DNA of 64,000 nucleotides, taken from positions 1,240,001 through 1,304,000 of the forward strand of contig CM049985.1 of NCBI GenBank assembly GCA_016630955.3. The letters are read 5' to 3'. Shown here piece by piece: positions 52,796 to 63,537 of this stretch (the stretch's first letter is position 1; the number at the start of each line of letters is the position of its first letter). Position numbers and translations under genes: made by a program. The stretch is from Didymella arachidicola (taxonomy: Eukaryota; Ascomycota; Dothideomycetes; Pleosporales; Didymellaceae). The notes beneath the pieces were generated by a model, which saw only the letters and a list, made by a program, of their open reading frames with translations, made no database searches and was not told the DNA's origin.

Positions 52796-53332
52796 ACCGA
52801 GGATCTGTGACTTAGTTGATACTGGGCCTTTCAGTCGGTCGCTGTTTTTGGTAGAATAAAGTCTTGTAAAGAATCTTGTAGCGCAAGTACGTAGGTGAGA
52901 TGTTTGTTTTGCTTGTGTTCGGAGAGCAAGAGCAGGTCTGAGTAGTTTTGAAGATTGCATACCTAAAGAAGGAGGTACAGGTCAGCTTAAATCTCAAAGG
53001 GCAAATATGATGGCTGTATCTCAGTGGGCCCTTGCGAATCTACTTGCGGGATCCTGCATCAAGGAGTAGTCCACGCTCTGGCCATCATGACGCGCACATC
53101 CAATGAAAAATGACCTGATGTCAACATTGCAGTTCTTTGGGATCCATCTCGCCCAGTGCGGAGTGAGACGCAGCCGCATGATATAGAGATGACGCCGTGA
53201 TGTCAATCCGATCGTAGCGCGTGTCGCTTATCGATAGCACGCGGTGGGTCCTGCCCCACGTGACGACGCGTCTCACAACAGCACTCCGCGGGGTGTTCAG
53301 ATTGAACTCGGTAGCTCGACGGCTTCGACAGA
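52796..53332. other. Intergenic: divergent promoter with in-frame upstream extension of SDR
   Basis: Between SDR (minus) and the next hypothetical gene (plus). Positions 52796-52960 are in frame with SDR and may be leader peptide or 5' UTR; a splice acceptor ends at about 52963. Confidence 0.45.
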
Positions 53333-54004
53333 ATGGGAGACGCTGTTCCACCGGACGTTCAAGCCGCGTACAAATCTCGCGCTAACAGCGACATCGTTAG
53401 ACTGTGCTCGAGCCGCCGTTCGATGTGGGCGCATCCCAGCGCGCAAGGCATTGGACTGTTTACGCACGTCGCTGGAGTAAAAACCGTAGCCAAGAACCCA
53501 CATGCCTTACTTTGCGACCAAGTCGACAAAGAGGTGGTCCTGTTGCCCATCGGCGGACCAAGGAAGATCGTACCTAGCAAGACACGCGAACCGCCAAACA
53601 AGGAGCTAGCGGCTCTGTACAAAGAGCTGCAAGATGCCGTCCGAGCTGAGGAGAAGATCTTCGAAGAGCAGAGAGCTGCGGCGGAAGATAGGGGTGAAGC
53701 GCCAAAGGACGCATACAGGATGCCGCTCGATGTGCTGAGGAAGAAGTACGGCACTGTCATCGAGCCACCGCTGGAAATATCCAGACTTGGTCAACCTCAA
53801 GATGAGCGAACGCAGTCGGAACATGCTGGCAGTACGACTGATGAGCCTGCAAAGAAGAAGGGGAAGGTAAACTTCGCCCCAGAACCAGAGTCTCGGCAAC
53901 ACAGCGTTAGCTCGATGTCTTCGACAGGCACGGAGAGGCGTGATAGTGGCACCACCGGTAATGACTACGACGTCTACCGCGACCCACGACGACAAAGGCG
54001 TTGA
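53333..54004 (+). CDS. Hypothetical protein, 223 residues, SET-like N-terminal hint
   Basis: Single exon from ATG 53333 (MGDAVPPDVQAAYKSRANSD). A short ordered region holds HPSAQGIGLFTHVAGVKTVAKNP and EVVLLPIGGPRKIVPS. The GIGLFT motif is superficially like the start of SET-domain proteins, but the rest of a SET domain is absent, so I do not assign it. A Glu/Lys/Ala-rich helix follows (ELAALYKELQDAVRAEEKIF), then a basic, disordered C-terminus (PAKKKGKVNFAPEPESR). Probably nuclear or cytosolic. Shares a divergent promoter with the dehydrogenase. Confidence 0.6.
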   Translation: MGDAVPPDVQAAYKSRANSDIVRLCSSRRSMWAHPSAQGIGLFTHVAGVKTVAKNPHALLCDQVDKEVVLLPIGGPRKIVPSKTREPPNKELAALYKELQDAVRAEEKIFEEQRAAAEDRGEAPKDAYRMPLDVLRKKYGTVIEPPLEISRLGQPQDERTQSEHAGSTTDEPAKKKGKVNFAPEPESRQHSVSSMSSTGTERRDSGTTGNDYDVYRDPRRQRR

Positions 54005-54563
54005 AGCGATACGACGATATTTGAAAGAAGCAGGCACACTTCCCCAACATTCACGGCGTTCACAAGCAAGCGATATACCCCAATTAGCAAGCACATATCT
54101 ATCATTCAATCATAGCAAACCCCTAAACTCAACCATCCCCACCAGCCCATCCTTCTAGAACCCTCACATCCCAACACGAACGTCCAAGCCCCCAATCTCA
54201 CACCATCAAATCCGGCCCATCAAACCACCTCACTCATCAGCCCACCCCACCACCTCTACTAATCCAGCCCAAAAAGCTCGCGATGAGACGTAAACGCGTG
54301 TCCGTTCTTGACTGCTTTGTAGGCGCGCAGGTAGGTGGAGTCTTGCTCGGGCCGCAGGAGGGGGCTATGAAGAAGGTGGTGTTTGTGTTTGAGGGGGTGG
54401 TGGGGAGGGTGTAGGTGGTGTAGAGGGTGGGGGATAAGGAGGGGCAGAGGGAGAGGACGGGGATGTTTGTTGTTGTGGGGGAGGAGGAGGGTTGAATTGG
54501 GGTTATGTAGTGGATGAGATGGATATAGACATATATAGGAGATTTATCCTGGGTGTGTTGTGC
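54005..54563. other. Intergenic between convergent genes
   Basis: Convergent 3' flanks. Contains strongly strand-biased G-rich DNA on the plus strand at about 54330-54490. No gene seen. Confidence 0.45.
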
Positions 54564-56066
54564 TCACTCTGCGCAGCCACTCGCGTTACTCGGCTTCTGT
54601 TGGTTTCCACCCTCCCCTTCCGTCGTCACACTCGTGCGCTTGCCGTGCGACGAGTCAGCCCCCCACTCCCTCCTCTTATCCGCAAACAACCTCGCCAACT
54701 CCGCCATCTCTTCCCCAGCTTCCGAGCCTCGAACCGACTTGTCATGCAGCGTCGTCACCGCAACGCCTATGCTCGTATTTACTCTCGCTTCATCCGCCGC
54801 CCTTCCCACGCCGATTGACCGCGTCCGCATCTCCATCTCGTTCATGCTGACGACGCGCGACCGGCTCGGCGAACTGGGGCCTGAGATGGCCGGTATGGTG
54901 GAGTATGTGAACCCCGAGAACTGGCTCCAGTCGGACACGTTGCGGGTGTGAGTACCGCGCGATCGCATGGTGTTTGTGCGTGTGCGATTTGGTGTTTCGA
55001 TGTCGAAGTCGAGGTTTGATTCGTCGTCGTGGTAGCGGAGAGAGTGGGGGTATGAAACTGAAGGTCTCCGAATCACGGTCTCGGTTGAGGCGTAGGTGTT
55101 TGAGGGATACCGAGGTGGCGACGCGTCGGTTGAGGTGGAGAGTGTTTTGCTGGGGCGTTGGATGGGGACTCGGCGGTTGAGCGAGGATAGGAAGGTGGGG
55201 AGTGTGAGGAGTGAGGCGGCTGTTGCCCCCAGTGCGAGCTCGATGGATGAGCAGATTAGCGTCAGTGGTGCAGTCCCATTTGATTCATTGTTCTGCCAGG
55301 GATCACTTAGAAAGTATGTTCGCGCACTGGCGGCCGCCACAACTGTGATGATGGACGTGTACACCACAGCGAGAGTAATCTTGCGCGAGAGCCCAAAATT
55401 CAGGACCCAAAGTAGAGGTAGCGGGAGCAGAGCGACTGCGATGGTTGTGAGTAAATCCAGTATGCTGTTCACGAAGTGTAGGAGTCTCCACAGATTTTCA
55501 GGTTCTTCAGTCGAACTCCAGTCGACAGTAATAGGACCAGCGAACAGGAGTGCTGAGCCAAACCAGAATACTGTCAAGACGGTCGTGAAGCCTACCAAGG
55601 TCAGTAAGGACCATATCTCATGTCATACATTAAACGTACAGATATACACCAAAAGGGTATGTCGGTGCCAGCTTCGGATGTTACGTCTCAACACACTGAG
55701 TGCCACGGAGAGCTTGACAAACCCGATACCTAGTGTGTGGAAGAGAGTAACCACCCACAGGAGTAGCAACGTCATCTGACCACCACCTGCTGTAGGCCAA
55801 GCCCGCTCTCTCGAACTCAAAACCACAACCAGCACCAAGACCCCCACAACGCAAAGCTAGCCGTGATATCAGTACAAAACCGATGAGACCAGTAATGCCC
55901 AACTTACCGTCGCCACCGCGAGCAACCAGTCATCAGTACCGAGGCAGTGCAGGATTCTTCCACGAGTGTATACTCTTTGCGAGAAGCTCAACAGCGCGAC
56001 CAAGGCCAGCGTAGCGACAATGGCACGTATCGAGGACGCGGGAACAGCGCTGGCATCGACAAGCAT
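54564..56066 (-). CDS. Fungal rhodopsin-domain seven-helix integral membrane protein (second copy)
   Basis: Three exons, 56066-55908, 55856-55640 and 55591-54564, introns 51 bp (GTAAGT, TACTGAT, GCTAG) and 48 bp (GTACGT, TTACTGAC, GGTAG); 467 residues. Helices start at IVATLALVALLSFSQRVY. Then come LGTDDWLLAVATLCVVGVLV, GIGFVKLSVALSVLRR, TTVLTVFWFGSALLF, LDLLTTIAVALLPLPLLWVL, ITLAVVYTSIITVVAAASA and LICSSIELALGATAASLLTL. The order and the DDW, FVKLS and PLPLLW motifs fit the fungal rhodopsin-domain family (PF20684 type). A long Ser/Thr/Arg-rich cytosolic tail of about 200 residues follows, probably phosphorylated. Ligand and role unknown. Confidence 0.87.
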
Positions 56067-57758
56067 ATCTTGTGCGTCGGAGGGGGTTTCGAGTGGGAAT
56101 GTCAGGAGGCATTCGTGCCGCTGGGGGATGAAGTGTGTATTTTGCTTTGCGAGATCGCAGCCTGGGGTCGGGGGAAACGAATTAAAGTCGCTGGGCTTAT
56201 TGTTTGGGGGTCGTGATTCGGTGGAACGTCGAAATGGAGAAGTTGCAGGTTTGGGGTGTCACTGCAGGGCTTCAATCTCCACCGAGACTTGACGTCTCCA
56301 TGGTGATTTGTGCAGAAGTTATTGAAGGCTGGTATCGGAGGGGCTCAAGGGTATGAGCTGATCGATCGTTTAAGTTAGTGGCAGTTGCTGTCATGTACCG
56401 TCGAGCTTGCATTAGGTAGGTACATTGACATCGTGGTTCGTTCGGCATTGGGGCGATGTTGTTGAGACGTGTCGCTGCATGCAGCCACGCTGCAACCCCA
56501 GATTAAGTGGCCAGGAGCACGGATTGTAGATGTTTGTTTTTCCGCGCGTGGTGGTTGCCACGATACGAGGGTGCTTTTGATTGTGGTGAGTCTGTGGAAC
56601 GGTTATCTGTCTCCTATCAGTCATGTTAGGTTGTAACAAAGCTCGCTGGAATCGTGACATGAGATGAACATCAGGCTGAGAGACGGATACAGATTTTGAA
56701 AGTATAAATGCCAGACTGGTGAAGAAGTCAACGTGTGTCTTTTGCAGAAGGATGTCAAGGTACAGTATCCGACAAGAAGCAATTCCTGAAGTAAGATCAC
56801 CCATTGAGATTCTCGATGAACTGCTCCGAGTCGACGCCAAACGACGCCTGTGGTGGTACAAGCCCCATGGATGTGGGCCCGCTGGCCCGGGACCTGGCCC
56901 TCGTCGTGCGAGACGTAACATACTGCATGCGGCAAGTAACAACACCCATCGTTCGCTGCGCTCTTGTCGTCTTGCGTTGCACAGAAGAGTCTCGGGCACG
57001 GTGGAGGTGCCGAGGCGAATTTTTGACTTGTCGACCTGGCGTGTGAAGACACCCGTGATCCGGAGCAGCCAATCAGCCACAGCTGGCTCCCGCTGCAAGG
57101 CGCGCATCGCCCCGCGTAGTCTCCCCGATCGACATGTGAACCGTCATTGTTCGGTTTGCATGTGAGCTTGCTGGTTTCATACGTCTGTCTGTCTGCCGGC
57201 CACAGCAGAGCCTGGATGGCAGGTCAAGACGCAGAGTGTGCGCAGTAATGGACTTGGAGGGATTGGGTGTCTCCACGAAAGAGGAGGATCCGGAGTCCCC
57301 AGCTGTTGGGCGGCGCAGAGTTGCCCGAAAGGCATCGCCATGGCCGAGTCCAGGGCTCAAGGAGGTTGGCCCCGGTTTTCGGTTAGGGTTAGGCAAGTTT
57401 AACGTGCCTCGGTATGTTTGAGGAGGAATGTGGGTTTGGCCTTTGCGGTCGGTGCATCCTCAGCTCCTGTGCTTTTGCGATTCCCAGCGCATCCGTCTTC
57501 GATCTCTGTCATCTCAGTTTCTCGTTCAAGTGCATTTGCCTATTTGGAGCAGCTGTTTCTCCCCGCATATTGTGGCGCTGAGCTCTAACTTCAGGTAAGT
57601 CTGTGCGGCTCGGAGACTCCGACTTGAGCATCCTCCGTGTACGCTGGCTCGGCGTAAGCTAACCATCGACCATGGAGCAGATATCTCAGGCTGTCTTTAT
57701 TCCAGTGAGAGCATCCATCTACACCAAACCGCCGTAGCTGCATTTCACCGTCATCGCC
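56067..57758. other. Intergenic, 1.7 kb, with telomere-like motif and possible 5' UTR intron
   Basis: Divergent promoter region of the rhodopsin-domain gene and acyl-CoA synthetase. Contains GGTTAGGGTTAGG at 57381-57393. A consensus donor CAG/GTAAGT at 57595 with later CTAAC and CCAG (to 57705) suggests a 5' UTR intron. A 231-codon minus-strand frame and a 148-codon plus-strand frame overlap each other and look spurious. Confidence 0.45.
57381..57393 (+). promoter_or_regulatory. Telobox-like TTAGGG motif
   Basis: GGTTAGGGTTAGG, two telomere units, about 370 bp before the acyl-CoA synthetase ATG. In promoters such teloboxes can bind Myb-type factors; here the role is inference. Confidence 0.35.
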
Positions 57759-59928
57759 ATGTTTGGAACCACAGACGCCCAGCTCCAGCGCGCGCAAGAG
57801 CTCCACGACCCTCCGCCAAAGGGCCACCCTTACAGTCTGCCGCTTGCGGGCACCGAAACTCAGGGCAAGAGCGCTGTCTACAGACACTGGAGGTTCACAG
57901 ACAAGCCGCTGCTCGCGAGCCTGGTCCCCGAGATCAACACCCCCCACGAGGCTTTCGAAGCCTCTGTTGCCAGATATGCCAAGAACAAGTGCCTCGGCCA
58001 TCGCCCGTATGACACCGTCACTAAGAAGTTTGGCACATACGTCTGGCAGACCTACGAGCAGGTTGCAGAGCGCCGCAAGAACTTTGGCGCTGGTCTGGTT
58101 CATCTCCACAGGCAGGCAGGCGTCACCAAGCCAAAGCAATTCGGCGTTGGCTTGTGGTGCCAGAACAGGCCTGAGTGGCAGATCACCGACCTGGCTTGCA
58201 TGTCGCAGGCTCTCTACACTGTGTCGATCTACGACACTCTCGGCCCGGATACAACGGAGTACATTATCAACCACGCCGAGCTGACCTGCGTTGTTACGGG
58301 CATGAACCACGTCACGCAGCTGTTGAAGCTGAAGCCGCGACTGCCCACCCTCAAGATTATTGTGGTCCTCGACCCCCTGTCCGCCGGTGAGCTCCCTGGT
58401 GAGTCCAAGGGTGACCTTTTAAACTCTCTGGCCAGCGAGCTGGGCGTGGCGATCCACTACATCCGCGACGTTGAGGCGCTGGGTGAGAAGCAGCCACTTC
58501 CCGCGAATCCACCTGCTCTGGATGACACCGTCACCATCAACTACACTTCTGGAACCACCGGTAACCCCAAGGGTGTTGTGCTGAGCCACCGCAATGCGCA
58601 CGCGGCGACATGTACATCGATGGTGCTCCTCGGCAGCGGCAGCGACCAGGTCATCTGCTCGTTCTTGCCGCTGGCCCACATCTACCAGCGATTGGGCGAG
58701 CATAGTGCTTTGGCAGCGGGCTCAGCCATTGGCTACTTCCACGGCAACATCGTCGAGCTTGTGGAGGACTTGCAGCTGCTGCGTCCGACCCTCTTCTCCG
58801 GCGTGCCTCGTCTCTACAACCGCTTCGGGTCCAAGATCAAGGAGGCTACCATCGAGCAGGGTGGCATCAAGGGCGCTCTATCCCGCCATGTCGTGTCCAC
58901 GAAGCTGGCCGCCGTCAACGACAAGCACAACCCCACCAACACGCACATAGTCTACGACCGCATCTGGGGTAAGAAGGTGGCGGCCGGTCTCGGCCTCGAT
59001 CGCTGCAAGGTGCTTGTCAGCGGCTCTGCGCCCATCGACCCCAGTCTACAACAGTTCCTCCGCGTCGTGTTCGGCAGCAACTTTACACAAGGGTACGGTC
59101 TGACGGAGACGTACGCTGTGTCTCTGGTTCAGCACGAGGGCGACTTCACATCAGGCAACTGCGGCGGTGTGACACCCAACACTGAGGTCTGCCTTGCCGA
59201 CGTGCCGGACATGGAGTACCTGTCCTCGGACAAGCCTTACCCTCGCGGTGAACTGCTCGTTCGCTCGACAACGACATTCAAGGAGTACTTCCGCAACCCG
59301 GAAGAGACAGCCAAGGCCATCGACGCCGATGGCTGGTTCCACACGGGCGACATCTGTCTCGTCGACGAGATGGGCCGGTTCAAGATCGTCGACCGCAAGA
59401 AGAACGTGCTCAAGCTCGCGCAGGGAGAGTACATCTCGCCTGAACGCATCGAGAACGTGTACCTCGCCAACTGCGGATGGATCGCGTCGGCGTACGTGCA
59501 CGGCGACAGCCACCAGTCGTTCCTGGTCGCCATCTTCGGCGTCGCCCCGGACATGTTCCCGCAGTGGGCGTCCAAGGTGCTCGGGGAGAAGATCCCCGAG
59601 GGCGATGTGGCCCGGCTGAAGGAGGTGCTGGGCGATAAGCGGATAGAGAAGGCTGCGCTGAAGGAGCTGAGTAAGGTGGGGACGAAGAACAAGTTCAACA
59701 GCTACGAGAAGGTCAAGGCTGTGAGGTTGTTCCTTGACCCGTTTACGATTGACAATGAGCTCTTGACGCCGACGTAAGTAATTTTTTTTCGTGTTTCAGA
59801 GGATGTGGCTAATTGTGTGTAGATTGAAGCTCAAGCGCCCGCAGACTGCGAAGGCGTTCAGGAAGCACCTGGACGACTGCTACGAGGAGGCGCTGGCCGA
59901 GGAGGGCAAGCCCAAGGCCAAGTTGTAG
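57759..59928 (+). CDS. Long-chain acyl-CoA synthetase, peroxisomal (Faa2-like)
   Basis: Two exons, 57759-59773 and 59823-59928, around a 49-bp intron (GTAAGT, GGCTAAT, TGTAG); 706 residues. It joins long-chain fatty acids to CoA with ATP via an acyl-adenylate. The AMP-binding motif YTSGTTGNPKG (about 262-272), LVSGSAPI, GYGLTET, the adenylate motif DGWFHTGDI and DRKKNVLKLAQGEYISPERIE are all intact. The last three residues are AKL after a basic tail, a type 1 peroxisomal targeting signal, so the enzyme probably feeds beta-oxidation in peroxisomes like yeast Faa2. The signal lies on the small second exon, so splicing is needed to add it. A 5' UTR intron may precede the gene. Confidence 0.95.
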
Positions 59929-60318
59929 TTATTGTACATGATGCATGGAGTGAGATGGCACGGATAGACGGTTTTGTCGATATCCAATCCCAAAGTGTGT
60001 TTGAGTGCAAAGTGCGTTTGGGTGCAAAGTGCGTTTGGTGTACATGTAGGAGTAGATCAAGCATGTCCAATCCAAAGCTGTTCTTTAGCCGTAAGGATGC
60101 ACCCCCGCACTAGCGCGTGAAGGCGTCCCAGCAACAACCGAGTGCAGGTCGCGCACCTCTTGCAAAACAAACACAACGGCATTCCGCATCCCAGCCCTTG
60201 CGCAGCCCGCCGCCACTGCCACACGCTGCCCAGCGTCATTGGTACATTCTCCCGCGCAGCACGCAGACATTCCTAGCGAACGGCGCCGGGTGCCCGCACG
60301 AGGCGCGTCGAGGGCGCC
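59929..60318. other. Intergenic with 17-bp tandem repeat
   Basis: 3' flank of the acyl-CoA synthetase and promoter of the next gene; contains the repeat at 59991-60040. Confidence 0.5.
59991..60040. repeat. 17-bp tandem repeat, three copies
   Basis: Unit CAAAGTGYGTTTGRGTG at 59991-60007 and 60008-60024; a third copy, one base short, at 60025-60040. Lies about 60 bp past the acyl-CoA synthetase stop. Confidence 0.75.
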
Positions 60319-61615
60319 ATGAGCGACGAGCCGCCCACCGAGCGCGTCAGCCGGTTCCGCGAACACACCAACACCAACAGCAGCATCCGCGCGCCGCCGG
60401 CCGAGCTGTGGAAGGACGTCGGCCTCGAGGCGCTGCTGGACAAGTTCAGCGACGACAGCGACAAGACGCCCGCCGTGCGCCGCGCGAGCCACCCGCGCAA
60501 GATCATGGAGCCCACCGGCCACCGCAAGAGCCCCAGCAGTGCCGCCGCCCGGTCAGGACTCGCGGCCCGCAAGCAGAGCGACGCCGCGGCGACGCTGGCC
60601 ACGGCCGAGGGCACCTTTGGCCGCTTCAGCCGCGTCTTCGCGAACGTCTTCGGCGGCGTGCTGGGGAAGCGCAAGCACGAGCACGAGCACGAAGCAGACG
60701 CCTCGGCTGCCGACGCCGCGCAGGCCGCCCTCGACGACCGCAAGCGCGCCGCCGAGGAAGCGTACCACCTCGCCAAAGCGCAGGGCCTGCTGCCCGCGCC
60801 CAAGGTGTTTGTGCGCCCGGGCATGGCGCCGCGCGCCTCGTCTGCTGGTACGTCGTCGATGCACTCGCGGTCCAGCATCCGCCTCGTCGGCGACACTGAC
60901 GCGCCCAGATGGTCCAGCGAGCAGACCGACCGCAGCGCCAGCATCACCACCACCAGCGGACTCTCGTCGCGCTCACGCACCTGGCACCCCGAGACCGCCG
61001 CCCGCCCTCGCCCCGCGGACCCCCGGAAGCGTCGCAAGATCGCCGTCGAAGCGCGATCTCAGTAAGCAGCGCAAGCTGTCGCGGCGCGTCTCGTCGCTCG
61101 AGGGCAAGCTCGCCGAGGCGAAGAGGGAGCTGCAGAGCGTGCTGGGGGGCGAGTGTTTCCCCGCCGTGCCGCCGCTGCCTGGGCACGTCGTCACCGCCAC
61201 AGACCTCAGCGGGGGCAACGTGACGAACCCCCTCAGCGACGCCGCCCCGCTGAGCCCCCCCCTCGCCGCAAGCCTCCCCGCCAACATCACAAAGAAGCGC
61301 AAATCCGCCCCCGCACACAACCCCTCCTCCGACCACGACGACGCACACCTCACCGCCCCAGAACCCACCCCCCTCAAGCGCGCAAAACGCGACGCTGCCA
61401 CCCGCCTCAAACGCACAAGCTCCCGTCTCCACCGCCGCGTCTCCCGCTCCAGCATCCGCTCCAGCACCGACGACCCAGAAGACGAAAAACCCGTCATTGT
61501 CAAGCCGGGGGGTGCCGTGCCGCCGGTGCCTGCGGTGCCGAGGGATGTTGAGGGGGAGCGGGTGCGGGTTGTGGGGGATGATGGGTATGGGGGGTTGGGG
61601 CATGAGATTTTTTGA
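60319..61615 (+). CDS. Basic coiled-coil hypothetical protein (probably nuclear)
   Basis: Two exons, 60319-60847 and 60909-61615. The 61-bp intron (GTACGT donor, CACTGAC branch, GCCCAG acceptor) corrects what otherwise looks like a frameshift. Product 411 residues, very GC-rich. N-terminal part has PPAELWKDVGLEALLDKFSD and a basic cluster RRASHPRKI, then TFGRFSRVFANVFGGVLGKR and a helical Ala/Glu stretch. Exon 2 begins with a Pro/Ala-rich linker, then SPSKRDLSKQRKLSRRVSSL followed by a Lys/Glu helix, a likely coiled coil. Several nuclear-signal-like KKRK and KRAKR clusters follow, then a disordered tail. Similar fungal proteins are sometimes labelled nuclear RNA-binding; I see no RNA-binding fold. 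Confidence 0.78.
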
Positions 61616-62006
61616 TGTTCTGATTTTTTACTTTTTTAGACAAGGGAGGGAGGGAGAGAGGGAGGCGGGAGTTGGGTTTGGCATTTGTAGCGTCGGTCTG
61701 GAAAGCCCAAAGGGCTACGATTTTTACGAGGCAACGAACGGCTTTGTTTTCTTATGTTTTGTTTAGAGTAATTACTTGGGTGGAGAGGCGAATGTATTCT
61801 TCACCAACTCCTAATAAAGCTAGACAGCGACATGGGCACGCCCTTCTCATGCATTCTTTAAAAGTGACTGTGTATGTACGATTACATTTACATAGGTACG
61901 ACCGGTATGCCCACCCCGCCCCATAGGCAGCACGCCCAAACGCCGCCCATGCAATCTACACATTCGGACAAGTAGACATAGGAAACTCGTTACGCGCGTC
62001 GGCTGC
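61616..62006. other. Intergenic between convergent genes
   Basis: Convergent 3' flanks, about 0.4 kb. Nothing recognised. Confidence 0.45.
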
Positions 62007-63537
62007 TCAAAACCCATTGAACCCCATCAACACAGCAGCCCCAGCGCCCGCCAACCACGGCGCAGCAGTCGCCAACGGCATCGCGCCCCCAGTCGATGCC
62101 GTCCGCCCTGCTCCCGTCACGGTAGGGTTGTTGACCCGGGGTCCGCCCGTGCCAACAGCGGCGGTAGACACGGCGTTGGCCACGACGCTAGCGCCGGGCA
62201 CGCCTGACGCGCCAGACTGGATCTCCTGGACATTGGAGCTGGTGGCGTTGAATTTCGTCTGAGCGAGCGAGATCTCGTTGTTCTCGAGGTCGTAGACGAC
62301 GTACGCGGAGCGCAGGAACGTGTCTCCGAGGACGGAGGTGCTGTCGCCGGCAGGGCTGATGCCGAAGATGCACACTGGCTGGCCGCGGTTCACGGCTGCC
62401 GTGATGACGAGCTCGTTGTAAGGAACTGAGATGGTGACGCCGCTGAATCCAAACTCGAGGGAACCCTGCTGGTTGGCGAGGTCGCAGTCAACAAAGGCGG
62501 CCTCCTGCCTGGAGTCGTACTGTGCGTTGAACTGCGTGTACAAGGCCGAGACGACGGCATTGGGCAGGTACATGAGCGAGGAACCAGAGTCGAGGAGAAC
62601 AGCGACATTCGAGTTGGAGAAGAGCGACGTCTTGTTGCTGCCGACGCCCATGTCGGTGAGGGCGATGATGAACTCGGCGTAGGCACCCTGCTCCTGAATG
62701 ATGGGTAGCGTGCTAAGCTGGCCACTGTACTTGTCCGTGTCAACACCGCCGAAGAGGATGCTGCCGGTCGAGGCATCCAGGTCGTTCAGCCACAAAGAGT
62801 ATGCGTTTGCGTTGATAGTCTTGTCGTTCTTCAGCTTCTGCGGCAGGTTGGGATACTCGTCCAGTCCAAAGCGGTTCACCTGCACCTCATTGATCATGTA
62901 CCCAATGCCCAGAATCCCCTCGGACGAAGTCGATGTGTATCCAATACCGAACTGCATGTCTTTTATTGTCTGGCCACCGAAGTGGAACGTGTCGGTCGCA
63001 TAGTCGCCGGAAGCGCCAGAGCCGTCAACATACGAGATGTTGAACGCATTGTTGACGAACTGGTAGGTCGACGACTTGTTCGCGTTGTACGCCCCTGAGT
63101 CGCCACACTGATTACCGCTCTCTGTGCATAGCTGCGAGTTGTACGAATTGACCCACAGATCGCTGCTCCCTGTGTCGATGTGCAGGCGAAAGGTCTGCTC
63201 TGGTGTGCCGAGTGTTGCGTTCGCATAGTAGAGTGTCTCTAGGTTGTCGAGTGTCTCCTGGACGGTGCCCTGCCTCCTGCGCAGCTGGTCGTGTGCCACG
63301 GGGTCGGGAACATTCCTGCGCTGGATGTCGAGGCCGACTACTCTGGGGTTCTGCTGCTTGTCAGCACAGGGCCAAGCAAGGGCAGGAATGCTGCGAGTCG
63401 CGGGTAAGGCGCCCCCGACGGGAGGATTCGCTTCGCAATTCCTGGAGAAGCCAAGACAAGCTTACCTCCCGTGGCGCGAGCTTGAGCGCAGCCGCCGACG
63501 ACACCAGCTGTGCAGCAACGAATGTCGAGTACTTCAT
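62007..63537 (-). CDS. Secreted, probably GPI-anchored aspartic protease (pepsin/yapsin type, A1)
   Basis: Two exons, 63537-63466 and 63353-62007, across a 112-bp intron (GTAAGC, GCTGAC branch, CAG); 472 residues. Exon 1 is almost exactly the signal peptide (MKYSTFVAAQLVSSAAALKL). A dibasic RRRQ near residue 50 fits propeptide cleavage. Both catalytic aspartates are present: LHIDTGSSDLWV (Asp84) and VAVLLDSGSSLMYLP (Asp279). YADG-type flap residues appear as YVDGSGASGDY. The C-terminus has a Ser/Thr-rich linker and ends in a hydrophobic tail (LATAAPWLAGAGAAVLMGF), as expected for GPI attachment. It should act as a cell-surface or wall endoprotease. An AG three bases earlier could be used without changing frame. 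Confidence 0.93.

Noticed and set aside
53333..54004. SET-domain methyltransferase
   Set aside because: Only a short GIGLFT-like motif is present; the catalytic SET motifs are absent.
56412..57165. Overlapping 231-codon minus and 148-codon plus open frames
   Set aside because: They overlap on opposite strands in a promoter region and neither shows protein-like organisation.
60960..61065. Apparent frameshift in a C-run of the coiled-coil gene
   Set aside because: A perfect 61-bp intron (GTACGT, CACTGAC, CCCAG) at 60848-60908 restores the frame, so no frameshift is needed.
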